NCBI RefSeq assembly: GCF_003940805.1
Contig: NZ_CP034328.1
Coordinates: forward strand, 3,782,001 to 3,846,000
From: Tabrizicola piscis
Lineage (GTDB): Bacteria > Pseudomonadota > Alphaproteobacteria > Rhodobacterales > Rhodobacteraceae
Reading direction: 5' to 3'
DNA: 64,000 bases
How positions within the stretch are numbered: position 1 is the stretch's first letter; each line of letters begins with the position of its first letter. Made by a program: the position numbers and the translations under genes. Positions 1 to 8,048 of the stretch are shown one piece after another. Below the pieces are notes generated by a model. It had not been told where the DNA came from and did no database searches. It saw nothing but the letters and a program-made list of their open reading frames with translations.

Positions 1-1689
1 ACCAACCCAAGAGACGCCGTAATACTTCTTGGCCAGATTAAAGGCTTCTTCTTCAGAGGCAGCGCAGAACGGGATTCTATCGGTGCTATCGAAGTCAACT
101 CCGAAAAGGGCGTCGTCTTTTCGAGGCAGTCCATACCAAACCGGAATCTGATGCCCCCACCAAAGCTGGCGGCTGATGCACCAGGGTTCGATATTCTCCA
201 GCCAGTGGTAATAGGTCTTCTCGCCCGAGGGCGGGATGATCTTCGTGCGGCCCGAGCGCACGGCCTCCAGCGCGGGTTCGACGATCTGGGCGGTGTCGAC
301 GAACCACTGGTCGGTCAGCATCGGCTCGATCACTACTTTCGACCGGTCGCCGAAGGGCTGCATGATCGGCTTGGACTCGACATAGGGCACCAGTTCCAGG
401 TGCTCGGCCCCGGTTTCCTTGTCTACGGATTTCTTCAGGGTGGTGACCGCCAGCCCCTCTGCCGTGATCTGCTCCACCACGCGCTTGCGCGCCTCGTAGC
501 GGTCCAGCCCGCGCAACTCGTCGGGGACAAGGTTCAGCGCGTCAATCTCGGCTTCCGTCTGCGTGAAGGGCTGTTCCACGAAACCGGGCGTCGCGTAGCC
601 CTTGGCGACCAGCCAGGCGCGGGACATGCGGCCTGCAATCTCTGCCGCCTCGGCATAGGGCGCGCCATCGGCCCGCATCTGGGCGCGGGTATCAAGCAGG
701 CGGTAGCAGGGAATGTCCGCCCGCTTCGCGACCGCATAGTCGTTGAAGTCATGCGCGCCGGTGATCTTGACGGCACCGGAGCCGAAGGCCGGGTCGGGGT
801 ATTCGTCGGTGATGATGGGGATCAGGCGGCGATGTTCCTTCGGGCCCACCGGAATTTCGCATAGTTTCCCGACGATTGGCGCGTAACGTTCATCTGATGG
901 ATGAACCGCAACTGCACCATCCCCCAGCATGGTTTCGGGCCGCGTTGTGGCGATGGCGATGTAATCCCGCGTCTCGCGCAGGGTCACGTTCCCCTCGGCG
1001 TCCTTTTCGATGTACTCGTAGGTCTGCCCGCCGGCGAGCGGGTATTTGAAGTGCCACATGTGGCCGGGGACTTCGGTATTCTCGACCTCAAGGTCGGAAA
1101 TCGCGGTCTCGAAATGCGGGTCCCAGTTCACCAGCCGCTTGCCGCGATAGATCAGGCCCTTGTTGTAAAGGTCGACAAAGACCTTGATGACGGCGTCGTG
1201 GAAGTTGCCCTCTTCCCCGGCGGGGGCGCCCGGAGCGCCGGACATGGTGAACGCCTCACGGTCCCAGTCGCAACTGGCGCCCAGCCGTTCCAGCTGCGAG
1301 CGGATATTGCCGCGCGACTTTTGCTTCTGCTGCCAGACCCGCGCCAGAAACTTCTCGCGCCCCATGGTGCGGCGGTCGGGTTCCTGCTGCAGCGCCATCT
1401 CGCGTTCGGTCACCATCTGGGTGGCGATCCCGGCGTGGTCGGTGCCGGGTTGCCAGAGCGTGTCGTCGCCCTGCATCCGGTGCCAGCGGGTCAGGATGTC
1501 CTGCAGCGTGTTGTTGAAGGCGTGGCCCATGTGGAGGGAACCGGTAACATTCGGCGGCGGGATCATCACCGAAAAGGCCGGGCGGCCGGGCTTGGCATTC
1601 GCCCCGGCGGCGAAGGCCTTGGCGTCAAGCCAGGCTTTCGAAATCCGGGCCTCGGCTTCAGCGGCGTTGAAGGTCTTTTCCATTGGCAT
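1..1689 (-). CDS. valS: Valyl-tRNA synthetase, 3' end cut by the left window edge
   Basis: Charges tRNA-Val with valine in the cytoplasm (class Ia synthetase). The visible 563 residues hold the Rossmann-fold start with [13 protein letters not shown] at residues 44-56, where HMGH is the HIGH signature. The editing (CP1) region follows, with [25 protein letters not shown] and HDFNDY-like motifs. The KMSKS loop and the C-terminal anticodon-binding and coiled-coil parts lie beyond the edge. The chosen start is the ATG at 1689, giving MPMEKTF; a second ATG at 1683 is possible. An AGGGA-like ribosome site lies about 10 bases upstream. Identification is firm; only the 3' end is missing. Confidence 0.96.
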   Translation of the reverse strand, partial: MPMEKTFNAAEAEARISKAWLDAKAFAAGANAKPGRPAFSVMIPPPNVTGSLHMGHAFNNTLQDILTRWHRMQGDDTLWQPGTDHAGIATQMVTEREMALQQEPDRRTMGREKFLARVWQQKQKSRGNIRSQLERLGASCDWDREAFTMSGAPGAPAGEEGNFHDAVIKVFVDLYNKGLIYRGKRLVNWDPHFETAISDLEVENTEVPGHMWHFKYPLAGGQTYEYIEKDAEGNVTLRETRDYIAIATTRPETMLGDGAVAVHPSDERYAPIVGKLCEIPVGPKEHRRLIPIITDEYPDPAFGSGAVKITGAHDFNDYAVAKRADIPCYRLLDTRAQMRADGAPYAEAAEIAGRMSRAWLVAKGYATPGFVEQPFTQTEAEIDALNLVPDELRGLDRYEARKRVVEQITAEGLAVTTLKKSVDKETGAEHLELVPYVESKPIMQPFGDRSKVVIEPMLTDQWFVDTAQIVEPALEAVRSGRTKIIPPSGEKTYYHWLENIEPWCISRQLWWGHQIPVWYGLPRKDDALFGVDFDSTDRIPFCAASEEEAFNLAKKYYGVSWVG

Positions 1690-1763
1690 TGCGGGCGTCC
1701 CTGTCCTGTCGCGCGGTGTTTAGCGCGGGGGACGCCCAAGGAAAAGCGGCATCCGCTGATGAA

Positions 1764-2591
1764 TTACCCAAGGAAGGGCAGGAAGGGCCGGCCTTGCAGG
1801 GCCTGGGCGAAAGTGAAGGCGACAAGCGCCACGAACAGCGCCGCTGTCGCCCAGACGATCCGCACCGCCTGTGCCGGGGCCAGCCAGACCGCCAGAAGCC
1901 CGGCGACGGGCACGAAATGCAGCGCATGGGTGGCGAGGAAATGCGCCACCCGCAGGTCGCCCGCATCACGCGACCAGCCCATCAGCCAAAGCGCGCGGGT
2001 CGATGTACCAACGAAATGCCCGCCATTGCCGGACAGGTATCCGGCGACGGGGACAGTCAGGAAGAACGTCAGGACCAGCCCAACGCCAACGGCCATCCGC
2101 AGGGCCGGGTCCAGCGCCGCGTCGCGATTGCGCAGGATCGAGATGCCCATGACAAGGCTGGCCGAGGTCAAGAGGACCGCGAAGGCGCCCATCACCGGGT
2201 AGACGGCAGCAAGCAGCGGGACGTCGGTGTTGAAGTGCGACGCGCTGTTCAGCATCGCGGCACCGGACAGCCAGACCACTTCCCCGAGGATCGCGATGAC
2301 CACTGCGGCGGCGAACCAGCGCCATGGGCGGCTGTTTCGGGTGCTCTGCGGCATGTAGCGCGCAAAGAACGCCAGCGAGACCGTGTACACGCCAAGCGCG
2401 TAGTGGAACTTTATCGGCTTGATCCAAGGGCTTTCGCCCTGAAACAGGCGGGCGTCCAGGTTGAGTGCCGCGTAAAGCGGAACAAGGCCAAAGGTCAGAA
2501 ACAGCGCCAGAACCGTGAAGGCCGGGGCATCGCTGGCCATGCGGTACAGGGCGGGAGCAGGTGATCCCGGGGCGGAACTGAGGGCGGTCAT
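1764..2591 (-). CDS. Polytopic membrane protein of unknown function, 7 predicted TM helices
   Basis: A 275-residue integral membrane protein that I cannot assign to a function. By eye there are seven hydrophobic segments: about residues 20-40, 61-80, 92-116, 125-152, 162-184, 200-224 and 228-250. The start ATG at 2591 overlaps the stop of the upstream ABA4-like gene (ATGA), so the two are translationally coupled. Together they form an operon divergent from the TetR regulator at 3131. The shared regulation suggests a joint membrane or lipid/carotenoid-related role, but that is inference only. Confidence 0.8.
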   Translation of the reverse strand: MTALSSAPGSPAPALYRMASDAPAFTVLALFLTFGLVPLYAALNLDARLFQGESPWIKPIKFHYALGVYTVSLAFFARYMPQSTRNSRPWRWFAAAVVIAILGEVVWLSGAAMLNSASHFNTDVPLLAAVYPVMGAFAVLLTSASLVMGISILRNRDAALDPALRMAVGVGLVLTFFLTVPVAGYLSGNGGHFVGTSTRALWLMGWSRDAGDLRVAHFLATHALHFVPVAGLLAVWLAPAQAVRIVWATAALFVALVAFTFAQALQGRPFLPFLG

Positions 2592-3034
2592 GCAATCGCT
2601 CCCGTCATCCGGGCCCGTGCGGCAAAGCTGCCGCGCAGGGCTGTGAAGGCAAGGAAACCTGCCGGCCCGAACAGGAATGTCAGCACAAGGCAGGGCAGGA
2701 CGAGCAGGTGGTTGATCCCCTCGGCCCGCGCAGTGCGGGTGATCCACGCCCCGACGAACAGGTCGAAGGCCAGGTAGTGGACCCACCCCGCAAGGGCGAC
2801 GCCCGGATCAGTGAACAGGGCCATCACCGCAGCAAGCGAGTCAAAGCCGCCCGGTGCGTCGGACCAGTGAACCAGGATCAGCGCAGTGTAGCCAATCGAC
2901 AAGAGCACGGGCATGAGAAGGGCCGCCACCATATCGGCGATGCGCGGGGCAATCGGGGACAGGGCAAGCGTCAGCCAGCCCAGCATGGCCATCGGGCCGG
3001 TCAGTTGAAACAGCGCGTGCGGGTCGGGGGGCAT
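2588..3034 (-). CDS. ABA4-like (DUF4281) small membrane protein
   Basis: 148 residues with about four transmembrane helices. The conserved stretch FTDPGVALAGWVHYLAFDLF followed by GxW and a LFGPAGFL segment near the C terminus is typical of the ABA4-like family. The plant founder member acts in neoxanthin formation; the biochemical role of bacterial members is not settled. The start at 3034 has AGGAGA six bases upstream. It is the first gene of a two-gene operon (stop overlaps the next start) and its promoter faces a TetR gene, so it is probably inducible. Confidence 0.8.
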   Translation of the reverse strand: MPPDPHALFQLTGPMAMLGWLTLALSPIAPRIADMVAALLMPVLLSIGYTALILVHWSDAPGGFDSLAAVMALFTDPGVALAGWVHYLAFDLFVGAWITRTARAEGINHLLVLPCLVLTFLFGPAGFLAFTALRGSFAARARMTGAIA

Positions 3035-3047
3035 GGTCTTCTCCTAT

Positions 3048-3062
3048 CTTGACACTGTCAGG
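3048..3062. promoter_or_regulatory. TetR-type operator O1 (TGACA-C-TGTCA)
   Basis: A perfect 11-base inverted repeat TGACA-C-TGTCA lies at 3050-3060. Its right edge overlaps the -10 hexamer proposed for the leftward promoter (TATCCT, complement of 3060-3065). A near copy sits at 3096-3108. Position and pairing suggest autoregulation and repression by the TetR protein encoded at 3131. Binding is inferred. Confidence 0.6.
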
Positions 3063-3087
3063 ATAGGGGGCGGTTGCGCTCAGTCAA
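3060..3087 (-). promoter_or_regulatory. Promoter for the ABA4-like operon
   Basis: On the minus strand TTGACT (complement of 3082-3087) is followed after 16 bases by TATCCT (complement of 3060-3065). This fits a sigma-70 promoter with a short leader before the start at 3034. Operator O1 covers its -10 end, as expected for repression. Confidence 0.5.
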
Positions 3088-3095
3088 GGAAAATT

Positions 3096-3124
3096 TTGAC
3101 AGTGGCAAGATGAGACGCTATTCG
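3096..3124 (+). promoter_or_regulatory. TetR gene promoter with operator O2, possibly leaderless transcript
   Basis: TTGACA (3096-3101) and TATTCG (3119-3124) are separated by 17 bases. The -35 box is part of operator O2, TGACA-G-TGGCA at 3097-3107, which has one mismatch from the perfect repeat of O1. The expected transcription start is about base 3131, which is the A of the most plausible ATG. The mRNA may therefore be leaderless. Confidence 0.45.
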
Positions 3125-3130
3125 AAGGCC

Positions 3131-3769
3131 ATGAGTGGTAACCCTCCAAAATTGCGCGATCTTGCATCGTCCTGCCCGCAGGTCGCGGAGCCGCGACCCT
3201 ATCACCACGGCGACCTGAGGGCCGCACTTCTGGCCTCGGCAGAGGCGGAACTGGCCGAGCGCGGGATGGAGGGATTCTCGCTTCGATCCGTGGCAAAGCG
3301 CGCCGGGGTCAGCCATGCCGCCCCGGCGCATCACTTTGGCGACGCCCAAGGCTTGCTGACTGCGCTGGCCACGGAAGGCTTTCGGCAGTTCCACGCAGCC
3401 CAAACCGCGCGCGAGGCTGTCGCGGACAAGGATCCGGCGTCGCAACTGGTTGCTGCCGGCCTTGGCTATGTGGATTTCGCGATGGCGCGCCCGACCTTGT
3501 TTCGGCTTCTCTGGCAGTCAGAGCGACCAAATTTTTCGGACCCTGATCTGGAAGTGGCGGCGCGCGCTGCCTACCAGCATCTTGTGGATCAGGTCATGGC
3601 CGCCGGGGGCCGGTCCGGCGCGGATGAGGCCGCGGCATGGGCGGTGTCGCACGGTCTGGCCGACCTTCTCGCTGCGGGCCGCTTGAAGGGTCTTGGCAGC
3701 CTGCCCGCCGAGGCGCGCGATGCGATGGTGGCCGAAATCATCCGCCGTGTGCTGCCAAGCGCTGGCTGA
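3131..3769 (+). CDS. TetR/AcrR family transcriptional regulator
   Basis: A DNA-binding repressor of about 212 residues. The N-terminal helix-turn-helix region reads YHHGDLRAALL then GFSLRSVAKRAGVSHAAPAHHF, the classic TetR HTH with a YHHG entry. The C-terminal ligand-binding part contains FAMARPTLFRLLW, typical of the WHG-type TetR C-terminal domain. Possible starts are TTG 3074, ATG 3110 and ATG 3131. The first two would place coding sequence over the promoter and operator, so 3131 is preferred, with moderate certainty. It faces the two membrane-protein genes and has two operator-like repeats between, so it probably controls them and itself. The ligand is unknown. Confidence 0.88.
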   Translation: MSGNPPKLRDLASSCPQVAEPRPYHHGDLRAALLASAEAELAERGMEGFSLRSVAKRAGVSHAAPAHHFGDAQGLLTALATEGFRQFHAAQTAREAVADKDPASQLVAAGLGYVDFAMARPTLFRLLWQSERPNFSDPDLEVAARAAYQHLVDQVMAAGGRSGADEAAAWAVSHGLADLLAAGRLKGLGSLPAEARDAMVAEIIRRVLPSAG

Positions 3770-3817
3770 AACACCTGTCGCAGGTCTGCTGATACCCAAG
3801 GCAAGACGACCCCGCCG

Positions 3818-4249
3818 TTACACCGCGCGGTCGATCTTCGTGCTCAGGTGGATCAGGCTTTCGGAACTGCGCACTCCGGTCATCGCACCGATCTGGTCCA
3901 GCACCTGATCCAGAACCTGGGTGTTCGGGCAGGCGACCTGCAGCAGAAAGTCGAAGCGGCCGGAGGTGGTGAAGACCCGCTCCACCTCGGCAATTGACCG
4001 CAGGCGGGTCAGGACGGCGGCCTGCGACCGCGGCTCGATCGTCAACAGGACGCTGGCGCGCAGCCTGCCTTCGCGCGCGCCTTCGCCCAGCTTCAGCGTG
4101 TAGCCGGCAATGATGCCGCTGGTCTCCAACCGCTCCAGCCGCGCCTGGACGGTGGAGCGGGCCACCCGCAGGCGCCGCGACAGGGTGGCCACCGACATCC
4201 GCGCATCGGCGCTGAGAAGGCCAAGTATGTTGCGATCCAGCTCGTCCAT
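3818..4249 (-). CDS. Lrp/AsnC family transcriptional regulator
   Basis: 143 residues, the usual Lrp/AsnC length. It starts MDELDRNILGLLSADARMS, the standard HTH opening of the family. The recognition helix is around RRLRVARSTVQARLERLE, and the RAM ligand-binding domain includes VFTTSGRFDFLLQV and ends with ESLIHLSTKI. It is divergent from the decarboxylase at 4463. Because Lrp-family regulators are often placed beside and controlled by their amino-acid substrates, regulation of the decarboxylase is a reasonable inference. A TATAAT -10 box lies on the minus strand just upstream of the start. Confidence 0.9.
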   Translation of the reverse strand: MDELDRNILGLLSADARMSVATLSRRLRVARSTVQARLERLETSGIIAGYTLKLGEGAREGRLRASVLLTIEPRSQAAVLTRLRSIAEVERVFTTSGRFDFLLQVACPNTQVLDQVLDQIGAMTGVRSSESLIHLSTKIDRAV

Positions 4250-4271
4250 TCAATCTGCCAGTCTTTTCGTC

Positions 4272-4277
4272 ATTATA
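4272..4277 (-). promoter_or_regulatory. -10 box TATAAT for the Lrp-type gene
   Basis: The complement of 4272-4277 is a consensus TATAAT, 23 bases upstream of the ATG at 4249. It gives a leader of about 15 bases. No clear -35 hexamer is visible at the right distance, so the call rests on the -10 alone. Confidence 0.35.
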
Positions 4278-4462
4278 ACGAGCCTTCGCCGCATTTATAC
4301 AGTTTTGTTCGGTGAGTTTGTACAGCATATGCCTCATCCTCCACTGCAGGAAAAGGGCGGCTCATACGCACCTGGCCTGGTTCACTTGAAACCACGCTGG
4401 TGCCCGGTCCCAAGCTGCACAGGGAAGGGCGAAGCGTCTTGTTGGCAAAGGGAAATACGCCG

Positions 4463-5608
4463 ATGGGACTTTCCAAAACGATCTGGACCAATCCGACCGA
4501 ATATCTGCGGACCCAGCAGCCCGAAAACCCGGTGCTGTTCTTCGCGCCCTCGGCGGCGCAAGCGGCGGCGCGTCGCTTCATTGACGGCTTTCCCGGCATG
4601 GTCACCTATGCGGTCAAGTCGAACCCCGGCGAAGCGATGGTCGAAAACCTGTCCGCAGCGGGGATCCGCGGCTATGACTGCGCCTCGCCGTTCGAGATCG
4701 ACCTGATCCGCCGCCTCGCCCCCGATGCGGCGATTCACTACAACAACCCGGTGCGCGCGCGGCACGAGATTGCCTATGCGGTGTCCCGGGGGGTCAAAAG
4801 CTACAGCGTTGATTCGAAATCGGAACTTGCCAAGCTGATCGAGATGGTGCCGGTTGACGGCACTGAAATCTCGGTCCGCTACAAGCTGCCGGTGGCGGGT
4901 GCCGCCTACAACTTCGGTGCCAAGTTTGGCGCGACGGTCGAACTGGCTGTCGAACTGCTCAAGGACGTGGCGGCGGCGGGGTACATCCCCTCGCTCACCT
5001 TCCACCCCGGCACGCAATGCACCGATCCCCACGCGTGGGAGGCCTATATCCGCGAAGGTGCCAACATCGCCCGCGATGCAGGCGTGACTATCGCGCGGCT
5101 GAACGTCGGTGGCGGGTTCCCCAGCCACCGGATGTCGGCCATCCTGCCGCAGATCGAGGAAACCTTCGCCCTGATCGACCGGGTGACGTCCGAAGCCTTC
5201 GGCGACAACCGTCCTCTGCTGGTCTGTGAACCCGGCCGGGCGCTGTGCGGGGATGCCTTTGCCCTCGCCGCCCGGGTCAAGGCGCTGCGCGATGACACGC
5301 ATGTGTTCCTGAACGACGGGGTCTACGGCACCCTGACCGAGCTGCCGATGATCGGCGTGATCGACCGGATCGAAGTGCTGTCGCCCGAAGGCGCCAAGCG
5401 CACGGGTGAGGCGCAGCCGCGCACTGTCTTTGGCCCGACCTGCGATTCGGTTGACCGGCTGCCGGGTGAGATTCCCCTGCCGTCAGACATGGCCGAGGGC
5501 GATTTCGTGATCTGGCAGGGGATGGGGTCCTACTCCACCGTCACAAACACCCGGTTCAACGGCTTTGGTGAGTTGCAGATGGCCACGGTTCTGGGTCTGA
5601 AGCTGTAA
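4463..5608 (+). CDS. Ornithine decarboxylase-like type III PLP decarboxylase
   Basis: Likely decarboxylates ornithine to putrescine (group IV, alanine-racemase-fold decarboxylase) in the cytoplasm. In 381 residues it shows YAVKSNP with the PLP lysine at K52, LTFHPGTQC, LNVGGGFPSH, CEPGRALCGDAF and the active-site cysteine C327 in FGPTCDSVDRL. The GPTCDSVD pattern favours ornithine (or lysine) over diaminopimelate decarboxylase. The start ATG at 4463 has AAAGGGA nine bases upstream. A strong hairpin follows the stop. N-carbamoylputrescine amidase lies 3.5 kb downstream, so two putrescine routes are close together. Lysine or dual specificity cannot be excluded. Confidence 0.85.
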   Translation: MGLSKTIWTNPTEYLRTQQPENPVLFFAPSAAQAAARRFIDGFPGMVTYAVKSNPGEAMVENLSAAGIRGYDCASPFEIDLIRRLAPDAAIHYNNPVRARHEIAYAVSRGVKSYSVDSKSELAKLIEMVPVDGTEISVRYKLPVAGAAYNFGAKFGATVELAVELLKDVAAAGYIPSLTFHPGTQCTDPHAWEAYIREGANIARDAGVTIARLNVGGGFPSHRMSAILPQIEETFALIDRVTSEAFGDNRPLLVCEPGRALCGDAFALAARVKALRDDTHVFLNDGVYGTLTELPMIGVIDRIEVLSPEGAKRTGEAQPRTVFGPTCDSVDRLPGEIPLPSDMAEGDFVIWQGMGSYSTVTNTRFNGFGELQMATVLGLKL

Positions 5609-5631
5609 GCCACAACATTCGCGTGACATGC

Positions 5632-5665
5632 AAGCGCCCGGCTGGACATTCCCAGCCGGGCGCTT
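5632..5665 (+). terminator. Hairpin after the decarboxylase gene
   Basis: A perfect 14-base inverted repeat, AAGCGCCCGGCTGG at 5632-5645 and its complement at 5652-5665, with a 6-base loop. It sits 24 bases after the stop at 5608 and ends 25 bases before the next gene. The following T-run is weak, so it may act as a terminator or an mRNA-stabilising stem. Confidence 0.7.
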
Positions 5666-5689
5666 AGCCTTTGGATCGGAGGTGTCCTG

Positions 5690-7975
5690 ATGGAACAACT
5701 GAAATTCGGGATTTCCCAACCGCTGAAGCGGCGCGAGGACGTGCGGTTCCTGACCGGCGCGGGCCGCTATGTGGGCGATCTGGTGCCGACGGACGCGCTT
5801 TGGGCGGCGTTTCTGCGGTCGGACCATGCGCATGGGCAGGTCGTCGCGCTGGATGTGACCGAGGCGCGCGCAATGCCCGGGGTGCAGCTGGTGCTGACCG
5901 CAGCGGACCTTTTGGCCGCGGGCGTCGTGCTGGGCATGAAGGGCGAACAGATCGAAACCCGCGACGGTGGGGTGGGAGCAGGGCCGGAACGGCCGGTTCT
6001 GGCGCAGGACCGCGTCCGTTTTGTGGGCGAAGCGATTGCGATGGTCGTCGCCGACACGCCCGAGGCGGCGCGGGATGCGATCGAGGCAATTGCGATAGAT
6101 ATCAACGCACTCGACCCCGCTCTTGATCTGAAGCCTCAAGAGCTGACGATCCACACTGAGGCACCGCAGAACCGCGCCTTTGATTTTGCCTTTGGCGATG
6201 TGGCCGGAACCGAAGCGGCGCTTGCCAAGTCGGCCCACCGCATTTCGGTTGAGGTGATCCACAACCGCGTCACCGCCGCCCCGATGGAACCGCGCGCGGC
6301 CTTTGCCGAATGGGACGGGGACCGGCTGCACCTTTGCGTCAACGGGCAGGGCGTCTGGACCCAGCGCAACGAACTGTCCCGGATGCTGGGCCTGCCGCGG
6401 GATCGGGTGCGGGTCACCAACCCCGATGTCGGCGGTGGCTTTGGCATGAAGGGGATGACCTACCCGGAATATGTCGTGGTGGCCGAGGCTGCGCGCCAGT
6501 TGGGTCGCCCCGTCGCCTGGATATCCACCCGCAGCGAGGCGATGCTGACGGACAATGCCGGTCGCGATCTTGTGGCGCAGGCAGAGTTGGGTTTTGATTC
6601 GGACCATCGGATCACCGCCTACCGCGTCGATCTGGTGACGAACCTTGGCGCCTATAACTCGCAGTTCGGGCAAGCGATCCAGACGGAGCTTTTCGCCAAG
6701 GTCCTGACCGGGGTCTACATGGTGCCGAACGCCGCGCTGCTGGCGACCGGGGTCTACACCAACTCGGTCCCCATCGACGCTTATCGCGGCGCCGGGCGGC
6801 CCGAGGCGATCCTGACGGTGGAACGCGCGATGGATCACGCCGCGCGGGTGCTTGGGGTCGACCCGGTGGCGCTGCGCGAGAAGAATGTCATCCGCACCTT
6901 CCCGCATATCACGATGGAGGGTGAGGTCATTGATGGTGGTGACTTCGCCGGGCTGTTGCAGACGGTGGCCCCGCGCGCTGCCGGATACGCCGACCGTCTG
7001 GCCGCCAGTCAGGCCAAAGGCCGGCTGCGCGGGCTGGGCGTTGCGTCCTATATCGAGGCAATCCTTGGCGCCCCGGACGAAATCGCCCGGCTGGTGCTGG
7101 ATGAAGATGGGGGGGCCACCCTCTATGTCGGCACCCAGTCGAACGGGCAGGGGCATGAAAGCGTCTATTCCCGCATGGTCGCGGAAAGCACCGGCATCGC
7201 GCAGGATCTGGTGCGGATCGTCGAGGGTGACAGCGATCGCATCGCCCGCGGCGGTGGCACAGGCGGGTCGCGATCCGTCACCGTGCAAGGCACGGCGACC
7301 CGGGCGACCGTCGGTGCCATGGTCACCGCGTTTGAGGCGTTCCTTGGTCAGGAATGGGGGCTGGACGGGGTGGAATTCACCGACCACCGCTTTGGCGCAG
7401 CCGGCACCAACCTGCGACTGTCTTTGCCCGAGGCGGCAGCGCTTGCCCGTGCCAAAGGCCGGATGGACCTGATCGACCGCAGCGAAAAGATCACGCTGGA
7501 CGGGCGGTCCTTTCCCAATGGCGTCCACCTTTGTGAGGTGGAGATTGACCCGGAAACGGGTGCCCTGACGTTGGACCGCTATTCCGTGGTGGATGATTTC
7601 GGCGTGCTGATCGCCCCCAATCTGGTTGAAGGTCAGGTCCATGGCGGGATCGCGCAAGGCTTCGGTCAGGCCGTGACCGAATGGCTGGTGCAGGATGACA
7701 GCGGTCAGGTCCTGACCGGCAGCTTCATGGACTACGGGATGCCCCGTGCCAGTGATCTGCCGATGTTCGGCTTTGCCGAACAGGGCGTGCCGACCCGGAC
7801 CAACCCCCTTGGCATGAAGGGCTGCGGTGAGGCTGGGACCGTCGGCGCGCTGGCAGCGATTTCCAATGCCGTGCGCGATGCGCTGGCACCTGTTGGGGTG
7901 ACCCGCGTCGACATGCCCTTCACGTCCAACCGCCTTTGGACCTGGATCACGGAGGCCCGCCACGCGCCTGTTTGA
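5690..7975 (+). CDS. Xanthine dehydrogenase-family molybdopterin-binding (large) subunit, orphan
   Basis: A 761-residue molybdenum hydroxylase catalytic subunit. It has the domain order aldehyde oxidase/xanthine dehydrogenase a/b hammerhead (about residues 15-130) then the Moco-binding domain. Motifs are GGGFGMKG, AYRGAGRPEA near residue 364 (the non-CoxL form of this loop; true CO dehydrogenase has AYRCSFR) and GMKGCGEAGTVGAL near residue 713, with the conserved catalytic glutamate. No [2Fe-2S] small subunit and no FAD medium subunit are adjacent, so electron-transfer partners must be encoded elsewhere or the protein works differently. The substrate is unknown. Moco genes moaC and moeA lie 9 kb away. 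It is followed directly by the DUF2235 gene. Confidence 0.87.
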   Translation: MEQLKFGISQPLKRREDVRFLTGAGRYVGDLVPTDALWAAFLRSDHAHGQVVALDVTEARAMPGVQLVLTAADLLAAGVVLGMKGEQIETRDGGVGAGPERPVLAQDRVRFVGEAIAMVVADTPEAARDAIEAIAIDINALDPALDLKPQELTIHTEAPQNRAFDFAFGDVAGTEAALAKSAHRISVEVIHNRVTAAPMEPRAAFAEWDGDRLHLCVNGQGVWTQRNELSRMLGLPRDRVRVTNPDVGGGFGMKGMTYPEYVVVAEAARQLGRPVAWISTRSEAMLTDNAGRDLVAQAELGFDSDHRITAYRVDLVTNLGAYNSQFGQAIQTELFAKVLTGVYMVPNAALLATGVYTNSVPIDAYRGAGRPEAILTVERAMDHAARVLGVDPVALREKNVIRTFPHITMEGEVIDGGDFAGLLQTVAPRAAGYADRLAASQAKGRLRGLGVASYIEAILGAPDEIARLVLDEDGGATLYVGTQSNGQGHESVYSRMVAESTGIAQDLVRIVEGDSDRIARGGGTGGSRSVTVQGTATRATVGAMVTAFEAFLGQEWGLDGVEFTDHRFGAAGTNLRLSLPEAAALARAKGRMDLIDRSEKITLDGRSFPNGVHLCEVEIDPETGALTLDRYSVVDDFGVLIAPNLVEGQVHGGIAQGFGQAVTEWLVQDDSGQVLTGSFMDYGMPRASDLPMFGFAEQGVPTRTNPLGMKGCGEAGTVGALAAISNAVRDALAPVGVTRVDMPFTSNRLWTWITEARHAPV

Positions 7976-8048
7976 CCGCCTTCGCAGCTTTTTCCGCCGG
8001 GGTGTCGAAGCCACGCAGGAACCGGCCCCCGCGCCAAAGCCGGGCTGG

